Positions 5,943 to 14,473 of a stretch of 64,000 nt of DNA are shown in pieces (position 1 is the first letter of the stretch; each line of letters starts with the position of its first letter). The DNA comes from Paraburkholderia susongensis (lineage in GTDB: Bacteria; Pseudomonadota; Gammaproteobacteria; Burkholderiales; Burkholderiaceae): the NCBI RefSeq assembly GCF_900177725.1, contig NZ_FXAT01000017.1:1-64000 (forward strand). The letters run 5' to 3'. The notes under the pieces were generated by a model, which was not told the DNA's origin, made no database searches, and saw only the letters and a program-made list of their open reading frames with translations. Made by a program: the position numbers and the translations under genes.

Positions 5943-8597
5943 ATGAACCTTCGACGCTCCGCTCTTCGGGCTATGTCCATCCGTCACGACAAGGGCCGAT
6001 TCGAAGGCCGGCCGATGGCCGTGGCGGCCAGCGCCGCTTTGGCGCTTGCGCTCGCCGGCGCAGGCGTGGGCAGCGCGCTTGCCGCGACGGCGCCCAGTGC
6101 GGCGAGCGCGCCGGATGCCGCTTCCACTTCCGTTGTCGTCACCTATGTGGCGGGCAGCCAGTACACGGTGCGTGCCGGACAGTCGCTCAACGACGTGGCG
6201 ATCGCGGTCACGCAATCGCATGACCGCGCAGTGCTTGCGCGCTCGACGCGCGCGCTGTTCGACACGAATCCCGCTGCGTTCATGAATCATGACCCGAGCC
6301 GGTTGCGTATCGGCGCGGTGTTGATCGTGCCGGCGCTGGATGCGTCGGGGGCGTTGGCGGCTTCTTCGGCTGACGTGGCGGCGGGGGCTTCGGGTACGTC
6401 CGGCGCGGCTGTTTCTGCACCGGCAACATCTGCTTCCGCGCCGGCTGCTCCTGTGCCCACGCCAGCGGCGGCTGCGGCGGCCAGTACGGCGAGCGTGGTC
6501 GATCAGGCCAACGCCGCCGCTGCGAGTGCGGCGAGTACCGCGGCTTACGCAGCGATGCCCGCTGCGTCCGCGATTTCCGGTACGGTCAGTGCACCGGCTG
6601 GAGCGAGTGCGGCGATGTCGACGGGTGCGGCAGCGGGCGGTGCGGCTGCGTCGGTGCCGGTAGCTGGCTCGCAGGCGGCGGCAGCGCCGGCGAGCGGTAC
6701 TCAGGAGTGGACGGGATCGATTCAAGCGGCGGCGAGCGCACCTGCCGCGCAGACGCAGGTATCGGCGAGCGGGACCACGCCAGCGGCCACGGCCACGCAG
6801 GCACATCCGCAGGTGTCGAGCCTGCAGCAATTGCTCGCGCTGAAAAACCGCGTGCTGATGGAGTTGCAGAAACACGGGATCGGCGGCGCGCCGGCGGTTT
6901 CGGGCGCGGCGCCGACGAACGCTGCGCAGCCCGTCGCGGGAGCGCCTTCTGTGACGGTGCCTGCGGCGCCGGGGCAGGCGAGCGTGGCGCCGTCGCCATC
7001 GAATGATGGTGGTATGTCGCAACGGGATTTGAGCATCGCCGGAGCGGTTGGCGCGGCGCTGGTCGTTCTGCTGGCGGCTTTGCGCATGAGCCGACGCAAG
7101 CGCGAGAAGACGGCTGCGGAGCGGGCGGCGATGGCGACGTCGGCTCGAGCTGATGATTCGCTGGATGATGTCGCTGCGCGCGGGCAGACGCCGGCGCGCG
7201 AGGCGTTGGATGTTCGGGAGGATGAGGCTACGCGGCGGCAGGCGGTAGAGCGCGCGGCAGCCGAGCAGGCAGCGGCGGAACGAGTGGCAGTTGAACGTGC
7301 AGAGGCCGAGCGTGCGGCGGCGGAGCGTGCAGGGGCCGAGCAGGCAGAGGCAGAACGCGCGGCAGCGGAGCGTGCAGCGGTTGAGCGGGCAGAGGCAGAA
7401 CGTGCAGCAGCCGAGCAGGCAGAGGCAGAACGCGCGGTAGCCGAACGTGCAGCCGGCGAGCAGGCAGAGGCAGAACGCGCGGCAGCCGAACGTGTAGCAG
7501 CCGAGCAGACAGCAGCGCAACGTGCAGCAGCAGAGCAGGCGACAACTGAACGCGCAGCAGCCGAACAGTCGGCGGCACAACCCGCATCTCAACCCGACAC
7601 AACCGCCCCCCAACACCAGGCCACGCCTGACGAACCGATCGGGAGCACTCCCGCTTCCACGGAGGCCAACGCTTCCACCGAGCTTCCGGCCTTCCCCGCT
7701 GATGAAACCTTGAGCAGCGCTGCCACGGCGGCAAGCCTCGCCGCTGCGGCGGAACTTGGCGCTGAAGCCTTGCCACGAGGCCCGCTCGAACCGCGCACCG
7801 AATCCGCATCGCTGGACGAACGCGCTGACCGTCTGCAATGGGACCGCGAACCCGCGCGAAGCTCCATAGAAAGCGCACCAAAAACCACACCAGAGACCAC
7901 GGCGGCGAGCACAACAGCAACCCCACCGGCCGTGCCAGAACACCCCGCGTCCGAGCTGTCGCAGAACTCATCAAACGTTCCGCTCCCCGTGGTCGACTTC
8001 ACGCAACACCCGGCCGAACCACGCGCAGCCACTCCGTTCGGTCGGCCATACAGCGATACTCCGGCCCCGGCGCAAGCGGCTCCGTCCGCACCGAGCGAAT
8101 TCCCGCGCGACGCTGTCAATGCGTTCAGCAGTCTCGACATGCCGCTGCCGCCGCGCATCGAAGTGCCCACCGGCACCAGCGCCGGCACCGGTAGCGCGGG
8201 CGCTGCAACGCCGCTGCCGCCGCATCCCGTCGCGCCGCCCGAGACGACCTCGCAGCAGGCCCTCGGCGCCCACGAGGCGGGCGATGACGCCGAGCACGAC
8301 ACCGAACACATCGCCGGCCCCGGCGCTGTCGCGGGTCTCGGCGCGCCCGGCTTCGGCGCGCTGAAGCTCGACTTCGACCTCGAACTGCCGCCGAGCCCGG
8401 CCCAGCCGTTACCGGCGTTCACACAGGCCGACCTCAGCCGCATCGCGCGCAACAAGCTCGAACTGGCCTCCGAATACATCGAACTCGGTGACCTCGCCGG
8501 CGCCCGCGCGCTCATCAACGAAGTGATCGAAGCAAACGATCCGGCCACGCGCACCGAAGCCCGCGCGTTGCTCTCGACCCTCGCGCCGCTGTCGTGA
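5943..8597 (+). CDS. fimV: FimV/HubP-type polar organiser membrane protein
   Basis: An 884-residue inner-membrane protein of the FimV/HubP family, which organises the cell pole, type IV pili or chemotaxis machinery. Order: basic N-terminus and signal/anchor (about residues 20-50), a LysM-like peptidoglycan-binding region (about 55-130), a long Ala/Pro/Ser linker, one membrane segment (GAVGAALVVLLAAL near 365-380), a highly charged Ala/Glu/Arg coiled-coil repeat (about 415-550), an acidic disordered region, and the FimV C-terminal domain (RIARNKLELASEYIELGD, about 830-884). Start chosen at 5943 because AGGAG lies 6 bases upstream. The stop overlaps the truA GTG by 4 bases. Linkers vary, so only the ends are diagnostic. 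Confidence 0.88.
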   Translation: MNLRRSALRAMSIRHDKGRFEGRPMAVAASAALALALAGAGVGSALAATAPSAASAPDAASTSVVVTYVAGSQYTVRAGQSLNDVAIAVTQSHDRAVLARSTRALFDTNPAAFMNHDPSRLRIGAVLIVPALDASGALAASSADVAAGASGTSGAAVSAPATSASAPAAPVPTPAAAAAASTASVVDQANAAAASAASTAAYAAMPAASAISGTVSAPAGASAAMSTGAAAGGAAASVPVAGSQAAAAPASGTQEWTGSIQAAASAPAAQTQVSASGTTPAATATQAHPQVSSLQQLLALKNRVLMELQKHGIGGAPAVSGAAPTNAAQPVAGAPSVTVPAAPGQASVAPSPSNDGGMSQRDLSIAGAVGAALVVLLAALRMSRRKREKTAAERAAMATSARADDSLDDVAARGQTPAREALDVREDEATRRQAVERAAAEQAAAERVAVERAEAERAAAERAGAEQAEAERAAAERAAVERAEAERAAAEQAEAERAVAERAAGEQAEAERAAAERVAAEQTAAQRAAAEQATTERAAAEQSAAQPASQPDTTAPQHQATPDEPIGSTPASTEANASTELPAFPADETLSSAATAASLAAAAELGAEALPRGPLEPRTESASLDERADRLQWDREPARSSIESAPKTTPETTAASTTATPPAVPEHPASELSQNSSNVPLPVVDFTQHPAEPRAATPFGRPYSDTPAPAQAAPSAPSEFPRDAVNAFSSLDMPLPPRIEVPTGTSAGTGSAGAATPLPPHPVAPPETTSQQALGAHEAGDDAEHDTEHIAGPGAVAGLGAPGFGALKLDFDLELPPSPAQPLPAFTQADLSRIARNKLELASEYIELGDLAGARALINEVIEANDPATRTEARALLSTLAPLS
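7220..7585 (+). repeat. degenerate in-frame Ala/Glu/Arg repeat inside fimV
   Basis: Units such as GCGGAGCGTGCAG and GAGCAGGCAGAGGCAGAACG recur many times, coding for AAERA, AEQAEAERA and AVERA variants. The period is a multiple of three, so changes in copy number keep the frame. The protein would form a long single coiled coil on the cytoplasmic side. Confidence 0.85.
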
Positions 8598-9406
8598 AGC
8601 GTATTGCCTTAGGTGTCCAGTACGACGGCGCGGCATTTGCCGGCTGGCAGTCGCAACCGCACGGCAACACCGTGCAGGACGAACTCGAGCGGGCGCTGCG
8701 CGAATTCACGCGCACGCCCGTGCAGACCGTCGTGGCGGGCCGCACCGACCGCGGCGTGCACGGACTCGGGCAGGTCGTGCATTTCGATACCGAACTCGAT
8801 CGCGTCGATATCTCCTGGGTGCGTGGTCCCAATGCGTTCCTGCCGAAAACGATCGGCGTGCAGTGGGCCAAGCCGATGCCCGACGACTTTCACGCGCGCT
8901 TCTCGGCGTTCGAGCGGACCTATTACTACGTGCTGTACGTGAGCCCGGTGCGCTCGCCGATGCTGTCGACGCGCGCCGGCTGGGTGCACACGCCGCTCGA
9001 CGTCGACGCGATGCGCGCCGGCGCCGCGCATCTGATCGGCGAGCACGACTTTTCGGCGTTCCGTTCGTCGCAATGTCAGTCGAAGACGCCGTTCAAGCAT
9101 CTGTACCAGATCGACGTGAAACGGCAGGGCAGCTTCGTGCATTTCCGTTTCCGGGCGAACGCGTTCCTGCACCATATGGTGCGCAACCTGATGGGCTGTC
9201 TGATCGAAATCGGCAGCGGACGTCGCCCGGCCGACTGGATGGCCGAGGTGCTCGCGAGCCTCAGCCGCGATTGCGCCGCGCCAACCTTCATGCCGGACGG
9301 CCTGTACCTCGCCCAGGTGGGCTATCCTGAACAATTCGCCGTGCCCGCGCCGCTAACGGGCAGCGTGCCGTGGAGCAGTGTATGGACCGAGCAACCGGAA
9401 ACATGA
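8594..9406 (+). CDS. truA: tRNA pseudouridine(38-40) synthase
   Basis: Converts uridines 38-40 of the tRNA anticodon stem to pseudouridine. It is 270 residues, the family length. The catalytic aspartate is Asp52 in AGRTDRGVHG, followed by GQVVHFDT; the central YYYVLY and C-terminal FHHMVRNLMG-like block (FLHHMVRNLMGCLIEIG) are TruA signatures. The start is GTG at 8594, overlapping the fimV stop (GTGA), which suggests translational coupling. The end overlaps trpF. The position next to fimV and trpF is standard for Burkholderiales and gamma-proteobacteria. Confidence 0.97.
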   Translation: MKRIALGVQYDGAAFAGWQSQPHGNTVQDELERALREFTRTPVQTVVAGRTDRGVHGLGQVVHFDTELDRVDISWVRGPNAFLPKTIGVQWAKPMPDDFHARFSAFERTYYYVLYVSPVRSPMLSTRAGWVHTPLDVDAMRAGAAHLIGEHDFSAFRSSQCQSKTPFKHLYQIDVKRQGSFVHFRFRANAFLHHMVRNLMGCLIEIGSGRRPADWMAEVLASLSRDCAAPTFMPDGLYLAQVGYPEQFAVPAPLTGSVPWSSVWTEQPET

Positions 9407-10113
9407 AAGCAGCCGAGCATCCCGCGAACGAGACCAGCGCGGCCGCCCGGCCGAGCGTGCCGCATCGCACGCGCATCAAGCTGTGCGGGCTGTCCAGGCC
9501 CGAAGATATCGCTCATGCGATCGATCTTGGCGCCGACGCGATCGGTCTCGTGTTCTATCCGCCGAGCCCGCGCTCGGTGAGCGTCGCGCAAGCGGTCGAA
9601 CTGGTGCACGACATGCCGCCGTTCGTGTCGGTTGTCGGCCTGTTCGTCAATGCGTCTCCGGACTGGGTCCGCGAGGTCGCGAGCAACGTCAACCTGACGC
9701 TCATGCAGTTTCACGGCGACGAAACCCCGGAGCAGTGCGAGGCCCTCGCCAGCATTGCGGGTTTGCCTTGGTTGCGCGCGCTGCGGATTGCGGCCGATAC
9801 TCAACCGGCCGATTTGGTAAAATCGGCACTTAACTATTCAGCAGCCAGTGGTCTTCTGTTCGACACGCATGTCGACGGCTACGGCGGCGGCGGGAAGGTT
9901 TTCGATTGGTCACTTATTCCAGCAGAGCTCGCGCATCGGGCCGTTTTGAGTGGTGGGTTGAACGCGCAAAACGTCAGTGATGCGATCCATCGCGTGCGCC
10001 CGTACGCGGTCGATGTCTCGAGCGGCATCGAAGTGCCGGGTGCGCGGGGCGTGAAAGATTACGCCCGGATGGCGGCGTTCGTACGCGCGGTGCGCGCTGC
10101 GGACGCTGAATGA
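9403..10113 (+). CDS. trpF: phosphoribosylanthranilate isomerase
   Basis: Third step of tryptophan synthesis, isomerising PRA to CdRP in a TIM barrel. The conserved core begins RIKLCGLSRPEDI with catalytic Cys near residue 28; GLVFYPPSPRSV, LMQFHGDETPEQC and LLFDTHVDGYGGGGKVFDW (substrate and phosphate loops) follow. About 236 residues from the ATG at 9403, which overlaps the truA stop (ATGA). In-frame ATGs at 9382 and 9370 would add 7 or 11 poorly conserved residues. The first 25 residues are a non-conserved extension before the barrel. Confidence 0.95.
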   Translation: MKAAEHPANETSAAARPSVPHRTRIKLCGLSRPEDIAHAIDLGADAIGLVFYPPSPRSVSVAQAVELVHDMPPFVSVVGLFVNASPDWVREVASNVNLTLMQFHGDETPEQCEALASIAGLPWLRALRIAADTQPADLVKSALNYSAASGLLFDTHVDGYGGGGKVFDWSLIPAELAHRAVLSGGLNAQNVSDAIHRVRPYAVDVSSGIEVPGARGVKDYARMAAFVRAVRAADAE

Positions 10114-10173
10114 TTCAGGCTCGTGGGTGCTTTCCGAGGAAAGCCGCGGGCCACACTGGGAAGAGTGATTGCC

Positions 10174-11367
10174 ATGTATAACTTGCCTGACGAAAGAGGC
10201 CATTTCGGCCAATTTGGCGGTGTGTTCGTCGCCGAAACGCTGTTCTCCGCGCTCAACGAGTTGCGTGAAGCGTACGAGAAATATCAGAAAGACCCGGAAT
10301 TCGTCGCCGAATACGAGCGCGAACTCAAGCATTTCGTGGGTCGTCCCTCCCCCATTTATCACGCCCAGCGCTGGAGCGAACTGCTCGGCGGCGCGCAGGT
10401 TTATCTCAAGCGTGAAGACCTCAATCACACCGGCGCACATAAGATCAACAACGTGATCGGCCAGGCGCTGCTCGCGAAGCGCATGGGCAAGCCGCGCGTG
10501 ATCGCGGAAACCGGCGCCGGCCAGCACGGCGTGGCGACGGCGACGATCGCCGCGCGCTTCGGCATGGAGTGCGTGGTCTACATGGGCTCCGAGGACGTGC
10601 GCCGTCAGGCCGCCAATGTGTATCGCATGAAACTGCTCGGCGCGACGGTCGTGCCGGTCGAATCGGGCTCGCGCACGCTGAAGGACGCGCTGAACGAAGC
10701 GATGCGCGACTGGGTGACCAACGTCGAAAACACGTTCTACATCATCGGCACGGTTGCGGGTCCGCATCCGTATCCGATGATGGTGCGCGACTTTCAGCGC
10801 GTGATCGGCGACGAATGCCGTGTGCAGATGCCCGAACTGGCGGGGCGCCAGCCCGATGCCGTGATCGCGTGCGTGGGCGGTGGTTCGAACGCAATGGGTA
10901 TCTTTTACCCGTATATCGATGACACTTCAGTGCAGTTGATCGGTGTCGAAGCCGCCGGCGACGGCATCGAAACGGGCCGTCACGCGGCATCCCTGATCGG
11001 CGGCAGCCCCGGCGTGCTGCACGGCAACCGGACGTACCTGCTGCAGGACGAAAACGGTCAGATCATCGAGACGCATTCGGTGTCGGCAGGCCTCGACTAT
11101 CCGGGCGTAGGTCCCGAGCATGCGTGGCTAAAAGACAGCAACCGCGCGCAATATGTCGGCATCACCGACGAAGAAGCGCTCAAGGCGTTCCACGATTGCT
11201 GTCGCATCGAGGGCATCATTCCTGCGCTGGAGTCGAGCCACGCGCTCGCTTATGCGATGAAGCTCGCGCCGACTTTGCCGAAGGACAAGATCCTTCTGGT
11301 CAACCTGTCGGGCCGCGGCGACAAGGACATGCACACGGTCGCCGAGCGATCGGGCATCCAGTTCTGA
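10174..11367 (+). CDS. trpB: tryptophan synthase beta chain
   Basis: Condenses indole with serine to tryptophan using PLP; forms an alpha2-beta2 complex with TrpA. It is 397 residues, the usual length, with PLP lysine Lys90 in HTGAHKINNVIG, the ETGAGQHGVA substrate loop and the phosphate-binding GGGSNAMG. Start at 10174 fits the family N-terminus (MYNLPDERGHFGQFGG) and has GGAAGAG about 10 bases upstream; the frame is open upstream. It lies 60 bases after trpF and 9 bases before a methyltransferase gene. Confidence 0.98.
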   Translation: MYNLPDERGHFGQFGGVFVAETLFSALNELREAYEKYQKDPEFVAEYERELKHFVGRPSPIYHAQRWSELLGGAQVYLKREDLNHTGAHKINNVIGQALLAKRMGKPRVIAETGAGQHGVATATIAARFGMECVVYMGSEDVRRQAANVYRMKLLGATVVPVESGSRTLKDALNEAMRDWVTNVENTFYIIGTVAGPHPYPMMVRDFQRVIGDECRVQMPELAGRQPDAVIACVGGGSNAMGIFYPYIDDTSVQLIGVEAAGDGIETGRHAASLIGGSPGVLHGNRTYLLQDENGQIIETHSVSAGLDYPGVGPEHAWLKDSNRAQYVGITDEEALKAFHDCCRIEGIIPALESSHALAYAMKLAPTLPKDKILLVNLSGRGDKDMHTVAERSGIQF

Positions 11368-11376
11368 GCCGCGGCG

Positions 11377-12291
11377 ATGCGTGACGAGTTCGACGAGCCG
11401 CAGCCGGCGATTGAAACCGAGAATCCGGCCGCCGAGGTAACGGCGGCCGCGGCATCTGCACCGCTACTGGCGCAGGTGCCGGCCGGCATTCAGCTGTTGA
11501 ACCGCGATTTTCTGACCGATGTAGCGAACATTCCCGACGGGTCGATCGACCTGATCGTCTGCGATCCGCCGTACGGGCTCGGCAAGGACTACGGCAACGA
11601 CTCCGACATGCGTACGGGCGAGGACTTTCTCGTCTGGACGCGTGGCTGGCTCGAACTGGCCGTGCCGAAGCTCAAGCCGTCGGGTTCGCTCTACATTTTC
11701 TGCACATGGCAATACGCACCGGAAATCTTCAGCTTCCTGAAGACAAAGCTCACGATGATCAACGAAATCATCTGGGACCGGCGCGTGCCGAGCATGGGCG
11801 GCACCGTGCGCCGCTTTACGTCGGTGCACGACAACATCGGTTTTTTCGCGGTGTCGAAGGACTATTTCTTCGATCTCGATCCCGTCCGCATTCCGTACGA
11901 TGCAGTCACGAAGAAGGCGCGTTCGCGTAAGTTGTTCGAAGGAAGCAAGTGGTTGGAGCTTGGCTATAATCCGAAGGATGTCTGGTCGGTATCGCGTTTG
12001 CATCGGCAGCACGCCGAACGCGTCGCGCACCCGACCCAGAAGCCTCTGGAAATCGTCGAGCGGATGGTGTTGTCCAGCTGTCCGAGAGGCGGTCGTGTGC
12101 TCGACCCGTTCATGGGCAGCGGCACTACCGCAGTCGCTTGCGTCCGCCATCAGCGCGAATTCGTCGGCTATGAGATCAATGAAAGCTACTGCGCGATAGC
12201 GCGCGAGCGCGTCAGCGTCGCCGCTTCGCCGCCTGCGCCACGTCGGGCCAAGGCCAGACCGAAAGTGCAGCCGCCGAGCGAAGTGCAGTGA
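11377..12291 (+). CDS. orphan adenine-specific DNA methyltransferase in the trp cluster
   Basis: A 304-residue N6-adenine or N4-cytosine methyltransferase. The catalytic motif DPPYGLGKDYG is at about residue 63 and the AdoMet motif FMGSGTTAV at about 245; this IV-before-I order marks the beta class. HPTQKPLEIVERMV is the conserved X motif. The first 35 residues are an acidic, Ala-rich extension. No restriction endonuclease gene is near, so it is an orphan, solitary regulatory-type enzyme. It starts 9 bases after trpB and 79 bases before trpA, so it is embedded in the trp transcription unit. From memory, the B. cenocepacia gene in this position methylates GTWWAC; specificity here is inferred from that synteny. 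Confidence 0.9.
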   Translation: MRDEFDEPQPAIETENPAAEVTAAAASAPLLAQVPAGIQLLNRDFLTDVANIPDGSIDLIVCDPPYGLGKDYGNDSDMRTGEDFLVWTRGWLELAVPKLKPSGSLYIFCTWQYAPEIFSFLKTKLTMINEIIWDRRVPSMGGTVRRFTSVHDNIGFFAVSKDYFFDLDPVRIPYDAVTKKARSRKLFEGSKWLELGYNPKDVWSVSRLHRQHAERVAHPTQKPLEIVERMVLSSCPRGGRVLDPFMGSGTTAVACVRHQREFVGYEINESYCAIARERVSVAASPPAPRRAKARPKVQPPSEVQ

Positions 12292-12370
12292 ACAGTGCGA
12301 AAAATGCTGTGAACGCGCTGTAAAAAGCGCTCCAGCGAGCACGCAGTAGCCCTAATCCGAGAATATTTCC

Positions 12371-13183
12371 ATGTCCCGTATCAAGAACACGTTTGCCGCG
12401 CTGTCCGCCCAAGGTAAGAAGGGCTTGATCCCGTTCATGACGGCCGGCGATCCGGACCCGGCCCGCACGGTCGAATTCATGCACGCGCTCGCCGCTGGCG
12501 GCGCGGATGTGATCGAACTCGGCGTGCCGTTTTCCGACCCGATGGCCGACGGCCCGGTGATCCAGCAATCGTCCGAGCGCGCGTTGGCGCGTGGCATGTC
12601 GCTGCGCCACGTGCTTGCCGACGTCAAGCGCTTCCGCGAAACCGACGACAAGACGCCGGTCGTGCTGATGGGCTACGCGAATCCGATCGAGCGCATGGGC
12701 GCCGAAGCCTTCGCGAAAGCCGCGAAGGAAGCCGGTGTCGACGGCGTGCTGGTGGTCGATTATCCGCCGGAAGAGTGCGCAAGCTTCGCCGAACAGATGC
12801 GATCTGCCGGCATCGATCCGATATTTCTGCTTGCGCCGACCTCGACCGACGAGCGTATCGCCGCAGTCGGCTGGATCGCCAGCGGCTACGTCTACTATGT
12901 GTCGCTGAAAGGGGTGACCGGAGCGGCAAATCTGGACGTTTCCAGCATCGCGAGTAAAATCCCGGCCATCAAGTCGCGCGTCCCCCTGCCGGTGGGCGTC
13001 GGTTTCGGCATTCGTGACGCGCAAACGGCGCGCGCGGTGGCCGGTGTGGCCGACGCCGTCGTGATCGGCAGCCGTATCGTCCAATTGCTCGAACAGGCAG
13101 CGCCCGACACCGCTGCCGAGACGCTTACGCGTTTCGTCGCCGAAGTGCGCGAAGCGCTCGATAGCGCCGCGATTGCCCGATAA
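12371..13183 (+). CDS. trpA: tryptophan synthase alpha chain
   Basis: Cleaves indole-3-glycerol phosphate to indole and glyceraldehyde 3-phosphate, passing indole to TrpB. It is 270 residues. Catalytic Glu49 (VIELGVPFSDP) and Asp60 (MADGP) sit at the same numbers as in E. coli TrpA. YYVSLKGVTGA and the phosphate-binding VGFGI are also present. Separated from trpB by the methyltransferase gene and followed after 77 bases by accD. Confidence 0.98.
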   Translation: MSRIKNTFAALSAQGKKGLIPFMTAGDPDPARTVEFMHALAAGGADVIELGVPFSDPMADGPVIQQSSERALARGMSLRHVLADVKRFRETDDKTPVVLMGYANPIERMGAEAFAKAAKEAGVDGVLVVDYPPEECASFAEQMRSAGIDPIFLLAPTSTDERIAAVGWIASGYVYYVSLKGVTGAANLDVSSIASKIPAIKSRVPLPVGVGFGIRDAQTARAVAGVADAVVIGSRIVQLLEQAAPDTAAETLTRFVAEVREALDSAAIAR

Positions 13184-13260
13184 CAGTTATTTTTGTCGCT
13201 GTAACGTGAGCGGCGGGTGTGCCCCGCCGTTCGCGCAACCGTGACCCAGAAGGATTTCCT

Positions 13261-14133
13261 ATGAGCTGGCTCGACAAGCTGCTGCCGCCGAAAATCAAAC
13301 AAACCGACCCGAAGAGCCGCAAGGGAATTCCGGAAGGCCTGTGGATCAAGTGCCCTTCGTGCGAAGCCGTGCTGTATCGCAACGACGTCGAGGCCAACCT
13401 GCATGTTTGCCCGAAGTGCGACCATCACATGCGCATCGGCGCGCGTGAGCGGCTCGACGGCCTGCTCGATCCGGAAGGCCGCTACGAAATCGGCCAGGAA
13501 ATCGTTCCGGTCGACGCGCTGAAGTTCAAGGACAGCCGCAAGTACCCCGATCGCCTGAAAGAGGCGATGGACGAAACCGACGAAACCGACGCGATGGTCG
13601 TGATGGGCGGCGCAATTCACACGCTGCCGGTCGTGGTTGCGAACTTCGAGTTCTCGTTCATGGGCGGCTCGATGGGTTCGGTCGTCGGCGAGCGTTTTGC
13701 GCGCGGCGCACAGAACGCGCTCGAACAGAAAGTACCATTCATCTGCTTTACCGCTTCGGGCGGCGCGCGGATGCAGGAAAGCCTGCTCTCGCTGATGCAG
13801 ATGGCGAAAACCACGGCGATGCTCACGAAGCTCGCCGAAGCCAAGCTGCCGTTCATCTCCGTGCTGACCGATCCGACGATGGGCGGTGTGTCCGCGAGTT
13901 TCGCGTTCCTCGGCGACGTCGTGATCGCGGAGCCGAAGGCGCTGATCGGTTTTGCCGGCCCGCGCGTGATCGAGCAGACCGTGCGCGAAAAGCTGCCGGA
14001 AGGCTTCCAGCGCGCCGAGTTCTTGTTGCAGAAGGGCGCGATCGACATGATCGTCGACCGTCGCAAGCTGCGCGAAGAGATTGCCCAGTTGCTGGCGCTG
14101 TTGAGCCACCAGCCGGCGGACGCAGTCGCGTAA
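13261..14133 (+). CDS. accD: acetyl-CoA carboxylase carboxyltransferase beta subunit
   Basis: With AccA it moves the carboxyl group from biotin to acetyl-CoA, giving malonyl-CoA for fatty acid synthesis. It is 290 residues. An N-terminal zinc ribbon has Cys31, Cys34, Cys50 and Cys53 (CPSC and CPKC pairs), followed by the crotonase-fold carboxyltransferase domain with FTASGGARMQE and DPTMGGVSASFA. The start at 13261 has AAGGA 8 bases upstream and fits the family N-terminus MSWLDKLLPPKI. The trpA-accD-folC order is common in proteobacteria. Confidence 0.98.
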   Translation: MSWLDKLLPPKIKQTDPKSRKGIPEGLWIKCPSCEAVLYRNDVEANLHVCPKCDHHMRIGARERLDGLLDPEGRYEIGQEIVPVDALKFKDSRKYPDRLKEAMDETDETDAMVVMGGAIHTLPVVVANFEFSFMGGSMGSVVGERFARGAQNALEQKVPFICFTASGGARMQESLLSLMQMAKTTAMLTKLAEAKLPFISVLTDPTMGGVSASFAFLGDVVIAEPKALIGFAGPRVIEQTVREKLPEGFQRAEFLLQKGAIDMIVDRRKLREEIAQLLALLSHQPADAVA

Positions 14134-14473
14134 AGCCGGCCGTACCGCACGCAATACGGCAATTTGCAGCCGCGTCGCCGTTCAGAATGCGTAGCGGGGC
14201 CCCAAACAGGCAGTCAAGAGGCAGTCAAAAATAGCGCGCCGCGTGAGCAATCAAGCGGCGCGCTGTCATTTCCGGGATAATCACGGTCTCTTGTGGATGT
14301 GGCGGCAATTGGCCGAAGCTGATGCGCCAGCGCACGGTTTTGTGAGGCTTTGTGCGCATAAACCGCACGGCGCCCGACCGCCCGACGCCCATGCGCAACA
14401 CTGCCGGCAACGCCGTCCGTAGCACCGTCTGACCGAATCACCGCAAATCAGCGCTCCACTCACGACTCACCCG
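14134..14473. other. accD-folC intergenic region with one stem-loop
   Basis: 340 bases without a credible gene. AGCGCGCCGC (14233-14242) pairs perfectly with 14255-14264. The plus-strand tail is GTCATTT, while the opposite side carries AAAAAT, so the T tract is better on the minus strand, where no gene is converging. I call it a stem-loop of uncertain polarity. The folC promoter is not recognisable. Confidence 0.5.

Noticed and set aside
5811..7943. Minus-strand open frame opposite fimV, rich in Cys, Arg and Leu
   Set aside because: A mirror of the fimV Ala/Glu repeat; no start with a ribosome-binding site and no domain.
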